Assembly: GCF_000716435.1 (NCBI RefSeq)
Contig: NZ_JNWO01000001.1
Coordinates: forward strand, 62,001 to 126,000
Source: Streptomyces xylophagus
GTDB taxonomy: Bacteria; Actinomycetota; Actinomycetes; Streptomycetales; Streptomycetaceae
Direction of reading: 5' to 3'
Length of the DNA: 64,000 bases
Made by a program: the position numbers and the translations under genes
Notes under the pieces: generated by a model
The model's input: the letters and a program-made list of their open reading frames with translations, nothing else
Database searches by the model: none
Told to the model about the DNA's origin: nothing
Shown: positions 54,030-63,139 of the stretch, one piece after another
How the letters are laid out: every line of letters begins with the position of its first letter
Position numbering within the stretch: position 1 is the stretch's first letter

Positions 54030-55865
54030 ATGGTCGAGACCCCGCCCCACCAGGATGCCCCCACCGGACCCGGATATCTGCCCATCGCCGAGCACGGACT
54101 GATCGGTGATCTGCGGAGCGTGGCCCTGGTGGGTACGAACGGCACGATCGACTGGTACTGCTGCCCGTCCTTCGACGCCCCCAGCGTCTTCGCCGCGATC
54201 CTGGACGCGGAGCGGGGCGGCTCCTTCGAGCTGGCCGCCTCCGTGCCCGCGCGCACCAAGCAGTTCTACTTCCCCGACACCAACGTCCTGATCACCCGGT
54301 TCTTCACCGAGGACGGCGTCGGCGAGGTCCAGGACTTCATGCCGGTGACCAGTGAGACGGACGAGTCCGCCCGGCACCGCCTGATCCGGCGCGTGCTGTG
54401 CGTACGCGGCACCGTCCCGTTCCGCATCCGCGTCGCCCCCAGGTTCGACTACGGCGCCAGCCCGCACACCGCGCGGATGGTCGGCGACGTGGCTCTCTTC
54501 GAGTCCGCCGAGAAGTCCCTCGCGCTGACCGCCACCGCGCCACTGGAGTGCGACGGCGTCGACGTGTGGGCCGACTTCAAGCTCGACGAGGGCGAGTCCG
54601 AGGTGTTCGCCCTCGACCAGGTCGACGGCGAGGTGACCTCCCGCCCGTGCGCGCGGCAGGAGGCCGAGGACGAGTTCGTCACGACGGTCGCCTACTGGCG
54701 GCGCTGGCTGTCCCAGTCCCGCTACCGGGGCCGCTGGCGCGAGATGGTGCACCGCTCCGCGCTCACCCTGAAACTGCTGACCTACGCCCCCACCGGCGCG
54801 ATCGTCGCCGCCCCCACCACCAGCCTCCCCGAACAGATCGGCGGCGAGCGCAACTGGGACTACCGCTACGTCTGGATCCGCGACGCCGCCTTCTGCGTCT
54901 ACGCGCTGCTGCGCCTCGGGTTCACCGGCGAGGCGAAGGCGTTCATGCAGTTCGTGACCCGCTACATCAGCCCCGGCGACGGCAACCCCTCCGGCCCGCT
55001 CCAGATCATGTACGGCATCGACGGCCGCACCGAACTCACCGAACACGAACTCCCCCACCTCGAAGGCCACCAGAAATCCGCCCCGGTCCGGGTCGGCAAC
55101 GCCGCCGCCGACCAGCTCCAACTCGACATCTACGGCGCCCTGATCGACTCCATCTACCTCTACGACAAGTGGGCCGAGCCCATCTCCAGCGCCCAGTGGG
55201 ACGACGTGTGCGCCCTCGTCGACTGGGTCTGCGAGAACTGGGACCAGCCCGACGAGGGCGTCTGGGAGACCCGCGGCGGCCGCAAGAACTTCCTGTACTC
55301 ACGGCTGATGTGCTGGGTGGCGATCGAACGCGCGATCCGCCTCGCCAACCGCCGCGGGCTGCCCGCCAACCTGCCGTACTGGGGCGGGTGCCGCGACAAG
55401 ATCTACCGCCGCATCATGGACCGCGGCTGGTCGGAAACCCGTCAAGCCTTCGTCCAGTACGAGGGCAGCGACGTACTCGACGCCGCCCTGCTGATGATGC
55501 CGCTGGCGAAGTTCATCGCACCCACCGACCCCAAGTGGCTCTCCACACTGGACGCGTTGACCGAGGAACTCGTCTCCGACTCCCTCGTCTACCGCTACAA
55601 CCCGCAGGCCAGCCCCGACGGACTCCGGGGCGACGAGGGCACGTTCTCGATCTGCTCCTTCTGGTACGTCGAGGCCCTGGTCCGCGCCGGCCGCGTCGAC
55701 GAGGCCCGCCTCGCCTTCGAGAAGATGCTCACCTACGCCAACCATCTCGGCCTGTACGCCGAGGAGATCGGCCGCACCGGCGAGCAACAGGGCAATTTCC
55801 CCCAGGCGTTCACCCATCTCGCCCTGATCAGCGCCGCGTTCAACCTGGACAAGGCCCTCGGCTGA
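54030..55865 (+). CDS. GH15-family glucoamylase/trehalase-like enzyme
   Basis: 611 residues without signal peptide. The N-terminal beta domain (GLIGDLRSVALVGTNGTIDWYCCPSFDAPSVFAAILD) and the (alpha/alpha)6 barrel with LPEQIGGERNWDYRYVWIRDAAFCVYALLRLGF are the GH15 pattern shared by bacterial glucoamylases and actinobacterial trehalases. The catalytic acid region is WEIRG-like (EGVWETRGGRKNF), and a second Glu occurs in LYAEEIGRTGEQQGNFPQAFTH. A cytoplasmic trehalase role is plausible; glucoamylase equally. Confidence 0.82.
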   Translation: MVETPPHQDAPTGPGYLPIAEHGLIGDLRSVALVGTNGTIDWYCCPSFDAPSVFAAILDAERGGSFELAASVPARTKQFYFPDTNVLITRFFTEDGVGEVQDFMPVTSETDESARHRLIRRVLCVRGTVPFRIRVAPRFDYGASPHTARMVGDVALFESAEKSLALTATAPLECDGVDVWADFKLDEGESEVFALDQVDGEVTSRPCARQEAEDEFVTTVAYWRRWLSQSRYRGRWREMVHRSALTLKLLTYAPTGAIVAAPTTSLPEQIGGERNWDYRYVWIRDAAFCVYALLRLGFTGEAKAFMQFVTRYISPGDGNPSGPLQIMYGIDGRTELTEHELPHLEGHQKSAPVRVGNAAADQLQLDIYGALIDSIYLYDKWAEPISSAQWDDVCALVDWVCENWDQPDEGVWETRGGRKNFLYSRLMCWVAIERAIRLANRRGLPANLPYWGGCRDKIYRRIMDRGWSETRQAFVQYEGSDVLDAALLMMPLAKFIAPTDPKWLSTLDALTEELVSDSLVYRYNPQASPDGLRGDEGTFSICSFWYVEALVRAGRVDEARLAFEKMLTYANHLGLYAEEIGRTGEQQGNFPQAFTHLALISAAFNLDKALG

Positions 55866-56002
55866 CCTCCGGCCCCCCTCGTCCAGGTCGCGCAACAACT
55901 GTCACCGGGGTGTCACAGCACGCCCAGGCACCACAACTCCCGCGTCATGTCTCGTGTCGAACCCGCTGACCGCAACAGATTTGACTCACGGGGGAACACA
56001 CC

Positions 56003-57490
56003 ATGACGAACGTGTCACGCAAGAAGGTCTCCGCCGCTGTCGCGTCCGCGACCTTCCTGCTCCTGGCCGGCGCCGGCATCGTCGCCGCACCGGCCAGCTA
56101 CGCGGGCGTCCCCGGCGGCACCAGCGCCGTCGACCGCAACAGCGACTTCAACGGGGACGGCTACGACGACGTCCTGATCGGCGCCCCGTCGGGCACCGTC
56201 GACGGCAAGGAGGGCGCGGGTTACGTCACCGTCCAGTACGGCGCCCCGAACGGCATCGCCACCAACAACACGGTCCCCAGGGGCCGTACGGCCGTCATCA
56301 GCCAGTCCACGCCCGGCGTCCCCGGCACCTCGGAGACCTATGACTCCTTCGGCCAGGCGATCGCCACCGGCGATGTGGACGGCGACGGCTACGACGACGC
56401 GCTCATCGGCGCGCCGGGCGAGGACGAGGGCAGCCTCGAGAACGCCGGCCGCGTCACCGTCCTGTACGGCTCCAAGGCCGGCCTGGGTGCCGAGGCGAAC
56501 GCCTCCTTCACCTCCACCAAGCCCGCCGCGGGCGCCCGGTTCGGCCAGTCCGTGGCGGCGGCCCGCTTCACCGGGGCGACCGACGCCGACGAGATGGCCG
56601 TACTCGACGACAACGGCGCCCAGATCTTCACCTACCACACCGGCATCCTGCACTCGATGGGCGCCCTGAACACGACCACCGCCCCCGGCGGCCACCGCAT
56701 CCAGCCCGCCTACCTCACCACCGGCGACTACGACAGCAACGGCTTCGCCGACCTGGTCGTCTCCGGCTACAGCCCCGACGACGACTACCGGCAGGGCTGG
56801 TCGGCCCTCTACGCGGGCGGCGAGACCTCGCTGACATACCGTCAGGATCTCAACGGAGGCCTCGGCAGCGCGTCGGGCGACATCAACGGCGACGGCTACG
56901 ACGACCTGGTGGTGGGACAGCTCAGCAGCGCCGACGACGAGGCGGAGGGCGACGCCGGCGGCAAGATCGGTGTCTACTACGGCAGTTCGGAAGGCCCCGC
57001 CGGCCCCGCGGACTGGTGGTCGCAAAACTCCCCGGGCGTGCCCGGCACTTCGGAGCGCGGCGACGCCTGGGGCAACGACCTCTCCATCGGCGACGTGAAC
57101 GGCGACGGCTACGCGGACGTCGCCGTCGGCGCGCCCGGCGAGGACATCGGCACCGTCCGGGACGCGGGCGCCGTATGGCTGTTGCGCGGTTCGCGCACCG
57201 GCGTGACCGCGATCGGCGCCCAGTCCTTCGACCAGAACACGGCCGACATCCCCGGCACCGCCGAGGCCGACGACGCCTGGGGCTCCCAGGTCCGCCTCGC
57301 GGACACGAACCGGGACGGCCGCACCGAACTGGTCGCCTCCGCCCCGGGCGAGAACTCCGGTGACGGCTATGTGTGGTTGCTGCCTGCGGGCCCGAACGGC
57401 CTGCTCGCGGACGGCTCTTCGCTGTACGGCGCGGCGGACCTCGGTGGTGCGGCGAAGGGCGCGGGGTTCGGGGCGGCGATCGACGAGTAG
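56003..57490 (+). CDS. Secreted FG-GAP repeat (integrin-alpha-like) protein
   Basis: 495 residues. Signal peptide KKVSAAVASATFLLLAGAGIVAAPASYA. The rest is a seven-bladed FG-GAP propeller, each repeat with a calcium loop of type DFNGDGYDDVLIGAP (also DVDGDGYDDALIGAPG, DYDSNGFADLVVSG, DINGDGYDDLVVG, DVNGDGYADVAVGAPG, DTNRDGRTELVASAPG). Function unknown; such proteins bind surface ligands or stabilise extracellular assemblies. Stands alone, with a terminator after it. Confidence 0.85.
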   Translation: MTNVSRKKVSAAVASATFLLLAGAGIVAAPASYAGVPGGTSAVDRNSDFNGDGYDDVLIGAPSGTVDGKEGAGYVTVQYGAPNGIATNNTVPRGRTAVISQSTPGVPGTSETYDSFGQAIATGDVDGDGYDDALIGAPGEDEGSLENAGRVTVLYGSKAGLGAEANASFTSTKPAAGARFGQSVAAARFTGATDADEMAVLDDNGAQIFTYHTGILHSMGALNTTTAPGGHRIQPAYLTTGDYDSNGFADLVVSGYSPDDDYRQGWSALYAGGETSLTYRQDLNGGLGSASGDINGDGYDDLVVGQLSSADDEAEGDAGGKIGVYYGSSEGPAGPADWWSQNSPGVPGTSERGDAWGNDLSIGDVNGDGYADVAVGAPGEDIGTVRDAGAVWLLRGSRTGVTAIGAQSFDQNTADIPGTAEADDAWGSQVRLADTNRDGRTELVASAPGENSGDGYVWLLPAGPNGLLADGSSLYGAADLGGAAKGAGFGAAIDE

Positions 57491-57504
57491 GCGGGTGAAG
57501 GGCC

Positions 57505-57534
57505 GGGCTCAGGGCGGGAGTTCACCCTGGGCCC
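57505..57534. terminator. Bidirectional terminator
   Basis: gggctcaggg / ccctgggccc (one mismatch), 10-nt loop, between convergent genes ending at 57490 (+) and 57539 (-). Confidence 0.6.
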
Positions 57535-57538
57535 GTGG

Positions 57539-60277
57539 TCACAACGCCTGTTCGGCCCAGATGACCTTCCCCGCAGGTGTGTACCGCGTGCCCCAGCGCT
57601 CGGAGAGTTGGGCCACCAGGAACAGGCCCCGGCCGCCCTCGTCCGTCATCGCCGCGTACCGCAGGTGCGGTGACGTGGTGCTGCCGTCGTAGACCTCACA
57701 GATCAGGGTGCGGTCGCGCAACAGGCGGACGCGGACGGGGTCGTTGCCGTAGCGGATGGCGTTGGTGACCAGTTCGCTGAGGATGAGTTCGGTGGTGAAC
57801 GTCAGCTCGTCCAGGCCCCAGTGGGTGAGTTGGCGGGTGACCGAGGCGCGCATGTCGGCGACGGCGGCCGGGTCGGACGGGACGCGCCATTCGGCGATCC
57901 GGTCGGCGCCGAGGGCGCGGGTGCGGGCGACGATCAGGGCGATGTCGTCGCTCGGGCGTACCGACAGCTCCGAGTCGAGGACGGCCCGGCAGGTGTCCTC
58001 GGGGGAGTCGCCGGAGTCGGTGAGTGCGGTGCGGAGCATTTCCAGGCCCACGTCGATGTCCCGCTCCCGGTCCTCGACCAGTCCGTCCGTGTAGAGGACC
58101 AGCCGGCTGCCCTCGGCCAGCTCCAACTCGGCCGTCTCGAAAGGGAGTCCGCCGAGGCCGAGCGGGGGTCCGGCGGGGACGTCGGGGAACTCGACGGTGC
58201 CGTCCGGGAGGATCAGCGCCGGCGGTGGGTGGCCGGCGCGGGCCACGGTGCAGCGCAGGGTCACCGGGTCGTAGATCGCGTACAGGCAAGTGGCCCCGGT
58301 GACCGGGGCGTTGCTGTCCTCGGTCGTCTCGTCCTGGTCGATCCGGCTGACCAACTCGTCCAGCAGGCCGAGGAGTTCGTCCGGCGGCAGATCCAGCGCG
58401 GAGAAGTTGAGGACGGCCGTGCGCAGTCGTCCCATCGTGGCCGCGGCGTGCAGACCGTGGCCCACGACATCGCCCACGACCAGGGCGACCCGGGCACCGG
58501 ACAAGGGCAGGACGTCGAACCAGTCGCCGCCGACCCCGGCCTTCGCCGGCAGATAGCGGTAGGCGACGTCCAGCGCGGTCTGCTCGGGGAGGCGGCGGGG
58601 CAGCAGGCTGCGCTGGAGGGTCACCGCCATGCCGTGCTCGCGGGTGTAGCGGCGGGAGTTGTCTATGGACACGGCGGCGCGGGCGACCAGTTCCTCGGCG
58701 AGGGCCAGCTCCTCCTCGTCGAAGGGCTCGGGCTTGTCGGAGCGCCAGAAGTTGACCACGCCGAGGATGAGGGCGCCGGCCCGCAGCGGCACGGTGATCA
58801 GGGAGTGGATGCCGTACTCGACGACCTGCGCGGTGCGCGCCGGGTCCTGGGTGAGCCAGCCGGGGGCGTCGCTCAGCCGGGCCTCGACGACGGCCTCGCC
58901 GGTGTCGAGGCTGCGCGCCTGCGGGGAGGACGCGATGAACTGGATCTGTTTGCCGACCGGGTAGAGCGGGGCGTCGTCCCGGACCCCGCTGTACGCCGTG
59001 CGCCGCAGCTCGGTCCCGGGCTGCGGTTCCTCGCCGCTCAGTACGGCGTCGTAGAGGTCGACCGTGACGAAGTCCGCGAAGCGGGGGACGGCCAGTTCGG
59101 CGAGTTCCTCGGCGGTGCGGGTCACGTCCAGGCTGGTGCCGATGCCCACTCCGGCGTCGTAGAGCATGTTGAGGCGTTCGCGGGCGATCTCGGCTCGGCC
59201 GGAGACGGCGCGCAGTTCCGTGGAGTCGCGGAGCGTGGTGACGCTGCCGGGCGGGCCGCCCTCCAGGTCGGTGGGGCGTTGGTTGACGGCGAGGAGCCGG
59301 CCGCCGACCCGGTGCACCTCGTCCGTCGCGACCCGCGCGGAGGCCAGCAGGGCGGTCATCTCGGCGTCGAGTCCGAGGTCGAGGACCAGGTGTCCCTCGG
59401 CGTTCTCGGGCAGGTCGAGCAGATGGCGTGCCTCGTCGTTGGCGAGCAGCAGCCGGCCCTCGCCGCCGACGATGATCACGCCCTCCCGTACGGCGTGCAG
59501 CACCGCGTCGTGGTGCTCGTACATCCGGGTCATCTCGTGCGGGCCCAGGCCGTGGGTCTGGTGCTGCAGGCGTCTGGTGACGAGGGCGGTGCCCCCGAGG
59601 GCGAGGACGAGCGCCACACCCGCGGCGATCAGCAGGAGCGGCAGCTGCTGGTCGGCGGCGCCGCCCACGTTCGCCTTCGTCACCCCGGCCGACACCAGGC
59701 CCACGACGGTGCCGCCGGTGCCCCGGACCGGGACCACGGCCTGCACCAGCGGCCCGATGGTGCCGGTGATCTCCTCGGTGACGACGTGCCCGGCCAGCGC
59801 GGGGGCGATGTCCCCGACGAACTTCTTGCCGATGCGGTCCGGTTTGGGGTGGGTGTAGCGGATCCCGTCGGTGTTCATCACGACGATGAAGTCGACCTTG
59901 GACGCCTTGCGCGCGGCCTCGGCGCGCGGCTGGAGGATCGCCGTCGGGTCGGCGCTCTTCAGGGCCGCGACCGTGCCCGGCGCGTTGGCGAAGGTCTCGG
60001 CGACGGCCACCGACCGGTTGCGGGCCTCCTGCGTGCTGTCGTGCCGCACCTGGAGGACCTGTGCCACCACGGCCGACACGACCAGCAGCAGCACGATCAC
60101 CACCTGCAGCATGAACACCTGCCCGGCGACGCTACGGCCGCCCAGCCGTCCCCCCGCCGGGGAGCGCCGGTGCCGGTGTTCGCGCGCCCGACGGGCACGG
60201 TCGTACGTGCTCTGTGCGCGCAGACCGTCGGGGCGGTGGGTCGACCGGGCCCCGGGTCGACCCGTCAGGCGGACCAT
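57539..60277 (-). CDS. Membrane sensor SpoIIE-type PP2C phosphatase with ATPase domain
   Basis: 912 residues. Basic N-terminus, membrane helix (about 53-73), an extracytoplasmic single-Cache-like domain (VDFIVVMNTDGIRYTHPKPDRIGKKFVGD), a second helix (about 210-232), PAS (HAVREGVIIVGGEGRLLLAN), GAF (about 380-560), SpoIIE phosphatase (GDWFDVLPLSGARVALVVGDVVGHG, DDIALIVART) and a GHKL domain (ELILSELVTNAIRYGND, GGRGLFLVAQLSERWG). It therefore combines both activities of an anti-sigma switch in one protein. A paralogous phosphatase without membrane and ATPase parts lies directly upstream. Confidence 0.9.
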   Translation of the reverse strand: MVRLTGRPGARSTHRPDGLRAQSTYDRARRAREHRHRRSPAGGRLGGRSVAGQVFMLQVVIVLLLVVSAVVAQVLQVRHDSTQEARNRSVAVAETFANAPGTVAALKSADPTAILQPRAEAARKASKVDFIVVMNTDGIRYTHPKPDRIGKKFVGDIAPALAGHVVTEEITGTIGPLVQAVVPVRGTGGTVVGLVSAGVTKANVGGAADQQLPLLLIAAGVALVLALGGTALVTRRLQHQTHGLGPHEMTRMYEHHDAVLHAVREGVIIVGGEGRLLLANDEARHLLDLPENAEGHLVLDLGLDAEMTALLASARVATDEVHRVGGRLLAVNQRPTDLEGGPPGSVTTLRDSTELRAVSGRAEIARERLNMLYDAGVGIGTSLDVTRTAEELAELAVPRFADFVTVDLYDAVLSGEEPQPGTELRRTAYSGVRDDAPLYPVGKQIQFIASSPQARSLDTGEAVVEARLSDAPGWLTQDPARTAQVVEYGIHSLITVPLRAGALILGVVNFWRSDKPEPFDEEELALAEELVARAAVSIDNSRRYTREHGMAVTLQRSLLPRRLPEQTALDVAYRYLPAKAGVGGDWFDVLPLSGARVALVVGDVVGHGLHAAATMGRLRTAVLNFSALDLPPDELLGLLDELVSRIDQDETTEDSNAPVTGATCLYAIYDPVTLRCTVARAGHPPPALILPDGTVEFPDVPAGPPLGLGGLPFETAELELAEGSRLVLYTDGLVEDRERDIDVGLEMLRTALTDSGDSPEDTCRAVLDSELSVRPSDDIALIVARTRALGADRIAEWRVPSDPAAVADMRASVTRQLTHWGLDELTFTTELILSELVTNAIRYGNDPVRVRLLRDRTLICEVYDGSTTSPHLRYAAMTDEGGRGLFLVAQLSERWGTRYTPAGKVIWAEQAL

Positions 60278-60353
60278 GTGCCCATGTCTACACTGCCTGA
60301 CCTCAGGAGGCGAGGGGCGTCACACCGGGTGACAGGCCGGGGCCGACGCGGGA

Positions 60354-62897
60354 TCAGGGGTGCCTGCCGGGCTTGGCGCGCCGGGCCGCGAGCAGCAGCG
60401 CGATGTCGTCGGGACGGTCGGCCGTGTGCCGGGCCGCCGTGGTGAGCCGGTCGGCGACACCGGCCAGGGAACGGCCCCCCGGCCGTGCGGCGGACCCGCC
60501 CGCCTTCGCGAGGGCGACGCGCAGGGCGGCGATGCCGACGTCGATGTCGACACCGGGCCGCTCGACCAGACCGTCGGTGTAGAGCGCCAGGATGGAGTCG
60601 GGCTCCAGCTGGAGCTCCGCCACCGGGTACTGGGCGTGCGGGTCCACCCCGAGTACGACGCCCCCGGGTATGTCCCAGACGCGGGTGCGGCCGTCCGGGG
60701 TACGTATCAGCGGCGGCGGATGCCCCGCCCGGGCGACCCGGACCAGCCCGCTCGCAGGGTCGAGGCGGAGATAGCAGCAGCTCGCGAACTGGCCGGGGTC
60801 GAGGTCGATGAGGAGATGGTTGGTGCCGCTCATCACCTCGTCGGGCGGCCGGTCGCCGAGCGCGAACGCCCTTACCGCGCTGCGGAGTTGACCCATCGTG
60901 GCGGCCGCCTGGACACCGTGCCCCTGGACGTCGCCGATCACCAGGGCCAGCCCGTCCCCGGCCTCGACGACGTCGTACCAGTCGCCGCCCACCTCCATGC
61001 CCTGGGTGCCGGGCAGATACCGCCCGGCGGTCTCCACCTGCGGGTGGTCCGACAGCCTGCGCGGGAGGAGGGCCTGCTGGAGGCCGCGGGCGAGGGCGGC
61101 CTCGGAGTCGTAGCGCTGGGCCTTCTCCATCGCGTGGGCGATCAGCCCGGCGAGGGCGGTCAGGACCGCGCGCTCCTCGCTGCTGAAGCTGCGGTTCCGG
61201 TCGAATCCCAGGATGCAGGAGCCGACCGGTCGGCCGGACGCGATGAGCGGCAGGAACGCGCGGGCGCCCACCTCCGCGTCCAGGGGTATGCCCGGGTAGG
61301 CGTCCGCCAGCTGTTGCATGGAGTCGAAGAAGAGGGGGCGTCCGCTGGTGAGGGTCTCCACTCCGGGCAGCCGGGTGTCGAGTGCTACGCCGTCGAAGGG
61401 GGCGAGGAAGCCCTGCGGGAAGCCGGTCTCCCAGGCCAGCGTCAGATGGCGCTCCTGGAGCAGATAGATCGCGAGGCGGCGGCCGCCGAACGCGGGCAGC
61501 AGTTCCTTCATCACGACCGCGGACACCTGGCGGGCGGTGACCGCCTCCGTCAGCGCGATGGCGAGCACGATCGGCCGGTACAGCGGAGCCAGCGAGGTGA
61601 CGCCGTTCCCCGGGGCGTCGGCCCCTTCGGGGTGCACGGGCACCAGCGGGAGCGGCGTGCCCGCCACCCGGGTCGACGGCGCGACCGTGCACGTCAGGCC
61701 GTCCCGGCCGGGATGGACGGCCATCGCGAGCCAGTCGTTCTCGTACGGTTCCTGCCGTGGCTCCTGTGTTTCCGGGCGCCGGACGTGGAAGTGCACCGGC
61801 CCCAGCGACAGGAGGGCGCCGCGCAGCTGGTCCTCGCAGCCGATCTGGTTCAGCCAGGGCACGCCCTCCCACAGCGGGCGGCCCAGCAGCTCCTCGCGCG
61901 GCCGGCCCAACAGCTGGGCGGCGCGTGGATTGGCATAGGTGACCAGGCCGAGCCGGTCCAGGCAGAACACGCCGTCCGGGAGCAGATCGGCAGCGCTGTC
62001 CGCCATCGGGTCGGGGCCCGGGTCGATGACGACACCGCTGACCGGATGTCCGCCGCCCGACGGGACGGGCCCGGTGGCGGGCGTCCACAGGTCCAGCAAC
62101 CGGGCCGAGCCGTCCGCCGCCCGCACCCGCAGGGGGAGCGGCGGGGGTTTCCCGGCGGCCGTGGCCCGAAGCGCGGCCATGACCTGGTACGTGTCGCCCG
62201 GAGCCAGGACGTCCGCGATCTCCTGCGCGGTACCGGAGAACGCGTCGGGCTCCACCCCCAGCAGCGTGTGCAGGGAACCGTCCCCGGTCACGACGGCCGT
62301 CGCCGGATCCCACACGAACCGTGCCATACGACGCTCGGGGCGGTGCGTGGCCGCCGCCTGGACGCACACGGGCTCGCCGTCCCAGGCGACGACCGGCCCG
62401 TCCTCGTCCTTGTGCTCGTCCTCCAGCTCCCGCAGCGCCGCACCCAGCTCCTCCGCCAGCCGCGTCATGCGGTCGACGCCCGACAGCACCTCGGTGGCGT
62501 CCGTGGCGTCGGGGCGCAGCACGGTCAGCACGCCGTACGTCGTCGATCCGCTCATGACAGGGACGTACAGGGACCCGAACTGGAAGGGCAGGCTGGCGGC
62601 GAACTGGGGGTAGCGGCGCATGCACTCCGCGGCGTTCGGCAGGACCACCCGGACGCCGAGCCGGTAGGCGTCCGCGACGGGGAACTTGCTGTCGGCGTGC
62701 AGCCGGCCCCAGGGGCGGAACAGCGGCCCGGGCAGTCCCGCCAGCACGGCGAGGCGCAGCATTCCGGGCGTGCTCGACCGCAGATAGACGCCCCCCGAGT
62801 GGCCGCCGGCCGCGTCGATCGCCTCCGTCGAGGCATCGATGAGCAGCTCGGCGAGCCGTCCGGGCGTCCCCTTCTCGCGCTCGGCACTCCCAGTCAT
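60354..62897 (-). CDS. GAF/PAS SpoIIE-type PP2C phosphatase
   Basis: 847 residues, soluble. An N-terminal GAF (ELLIDASTEAIDAAGGHSGGVYL...), PAS regions (about 190-300 and LLPDGVFCLDRLGLVTYANPRAAQLLG), a second GAF (about 450-600) and the SpoIIE phosphatase domain (GGDWYDVVEAGDGLALVIGDVQGHG, DDIALLLAARRA) with metal-binding Asp residues. It would dephosphorylate an anti-sigma antagonist in response to a cytosolic signal. It precedes the membrane PP2C gene by 76 bp on the same strand. Confidence 0.9.
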   Translation of the reverse strand: MTGSAEREKGTPGRLAELLIDASTEAIDAAGGHSGGVYLRSSTPGMLRLAVLAGLPGPLFRPWGRLHADSKFPVADAYRLGVRVVLPNAAECMRRYPQFAASLPFQFGSLYVPVMSGSTTYGVLTVLRPDATDATEVLSGVDRMTRLAEELGAALRELEDEHKDEDGPVVAWDGEPVCVQAAATHRPERRMARFVWDPATAVVTGDGSLHTLLGVEPDAFSGTAQEIADVLAPGDTYQVMAALRATAAGKPPPLPLRVRAADGSARLLDLWTPATGPVPSGGGHPVSGVVIDPGPDPMADSAADLLPDGVFCLDRLGLVTYANPRAAQLLGRPREELLGRPLWEGVPWLNQIGCEDQLRGALLSLGPVHFHVRRPETQEPRQEPYENDWLAMAVHPGRDGLTCTVAPSTRVAGTPLPLVPVHPEGADAPGNGVTSLAPLYRPIVLAIALTEAVTARQVSAVVMKELLPAFGGRRLAIYLLQERHLTLAWETGFPQGFLAPFDGVALDTRLPGVETLTSGRPLFFDSMQQLADAYPGIPLDAEVGARAFLPLIASGRPVGSCILGFDRNRSFSSEERAVLTALAGLIAHAMEKAQRYDSEAALARGLQQALLPRRLSDHPQVETAGRYLPGTQGMEVGGDWYDVVEAGDGLALVIGDVQGHGVQAAATMGQLRSAVRAFALGDRPPDEVMSGTNHLLIDLDPGQFASCCYLRLDPASGLVRVARAGHPPPLIRTPDGRTRVWDIPGGVVLGVDPHAQYPVAELQLEPDSILALYTDGLVERPGVDIDVGIAALRVALAKAGGSAARPGGRSLAGVADRLTTAARHTADRPDDIALLLAARRAKPGRHP

Positions 62898-63100
62898 TGG
62901 GGCCCTACCTCGTCCCTGTGGCGCCGGGTGGGTGACACAGCAAGAATGCGCCAGGACGCGGCCGGGGTCACCTGGGCGGACGGGATGGGCTGGAGAGGCA
63001 CGGGTATCGCCGGTCCGTCGGTGTCTGATGAAGTGATCAAGAGTGACTCAAGTGTCGATGTCGGATGCCGGATACGGTCCGGTGCCGTCGGCTCATGCCG

Positions 63101-63132
63101 AAGGCCCCTCGGCGCGGGTGCCGAGGGGCTTC
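63101..63132 (-). terminator. Terminator after amidase gene
   Basis: Perfect 10-bp stem gcccctcggc / gccgaggggc with a 6-nt loop and flanking aag/ctt, just beyond the amidase stop at 63140. Confidence 0.75.
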
Positions 63133-63139
63133 CTGTGGG

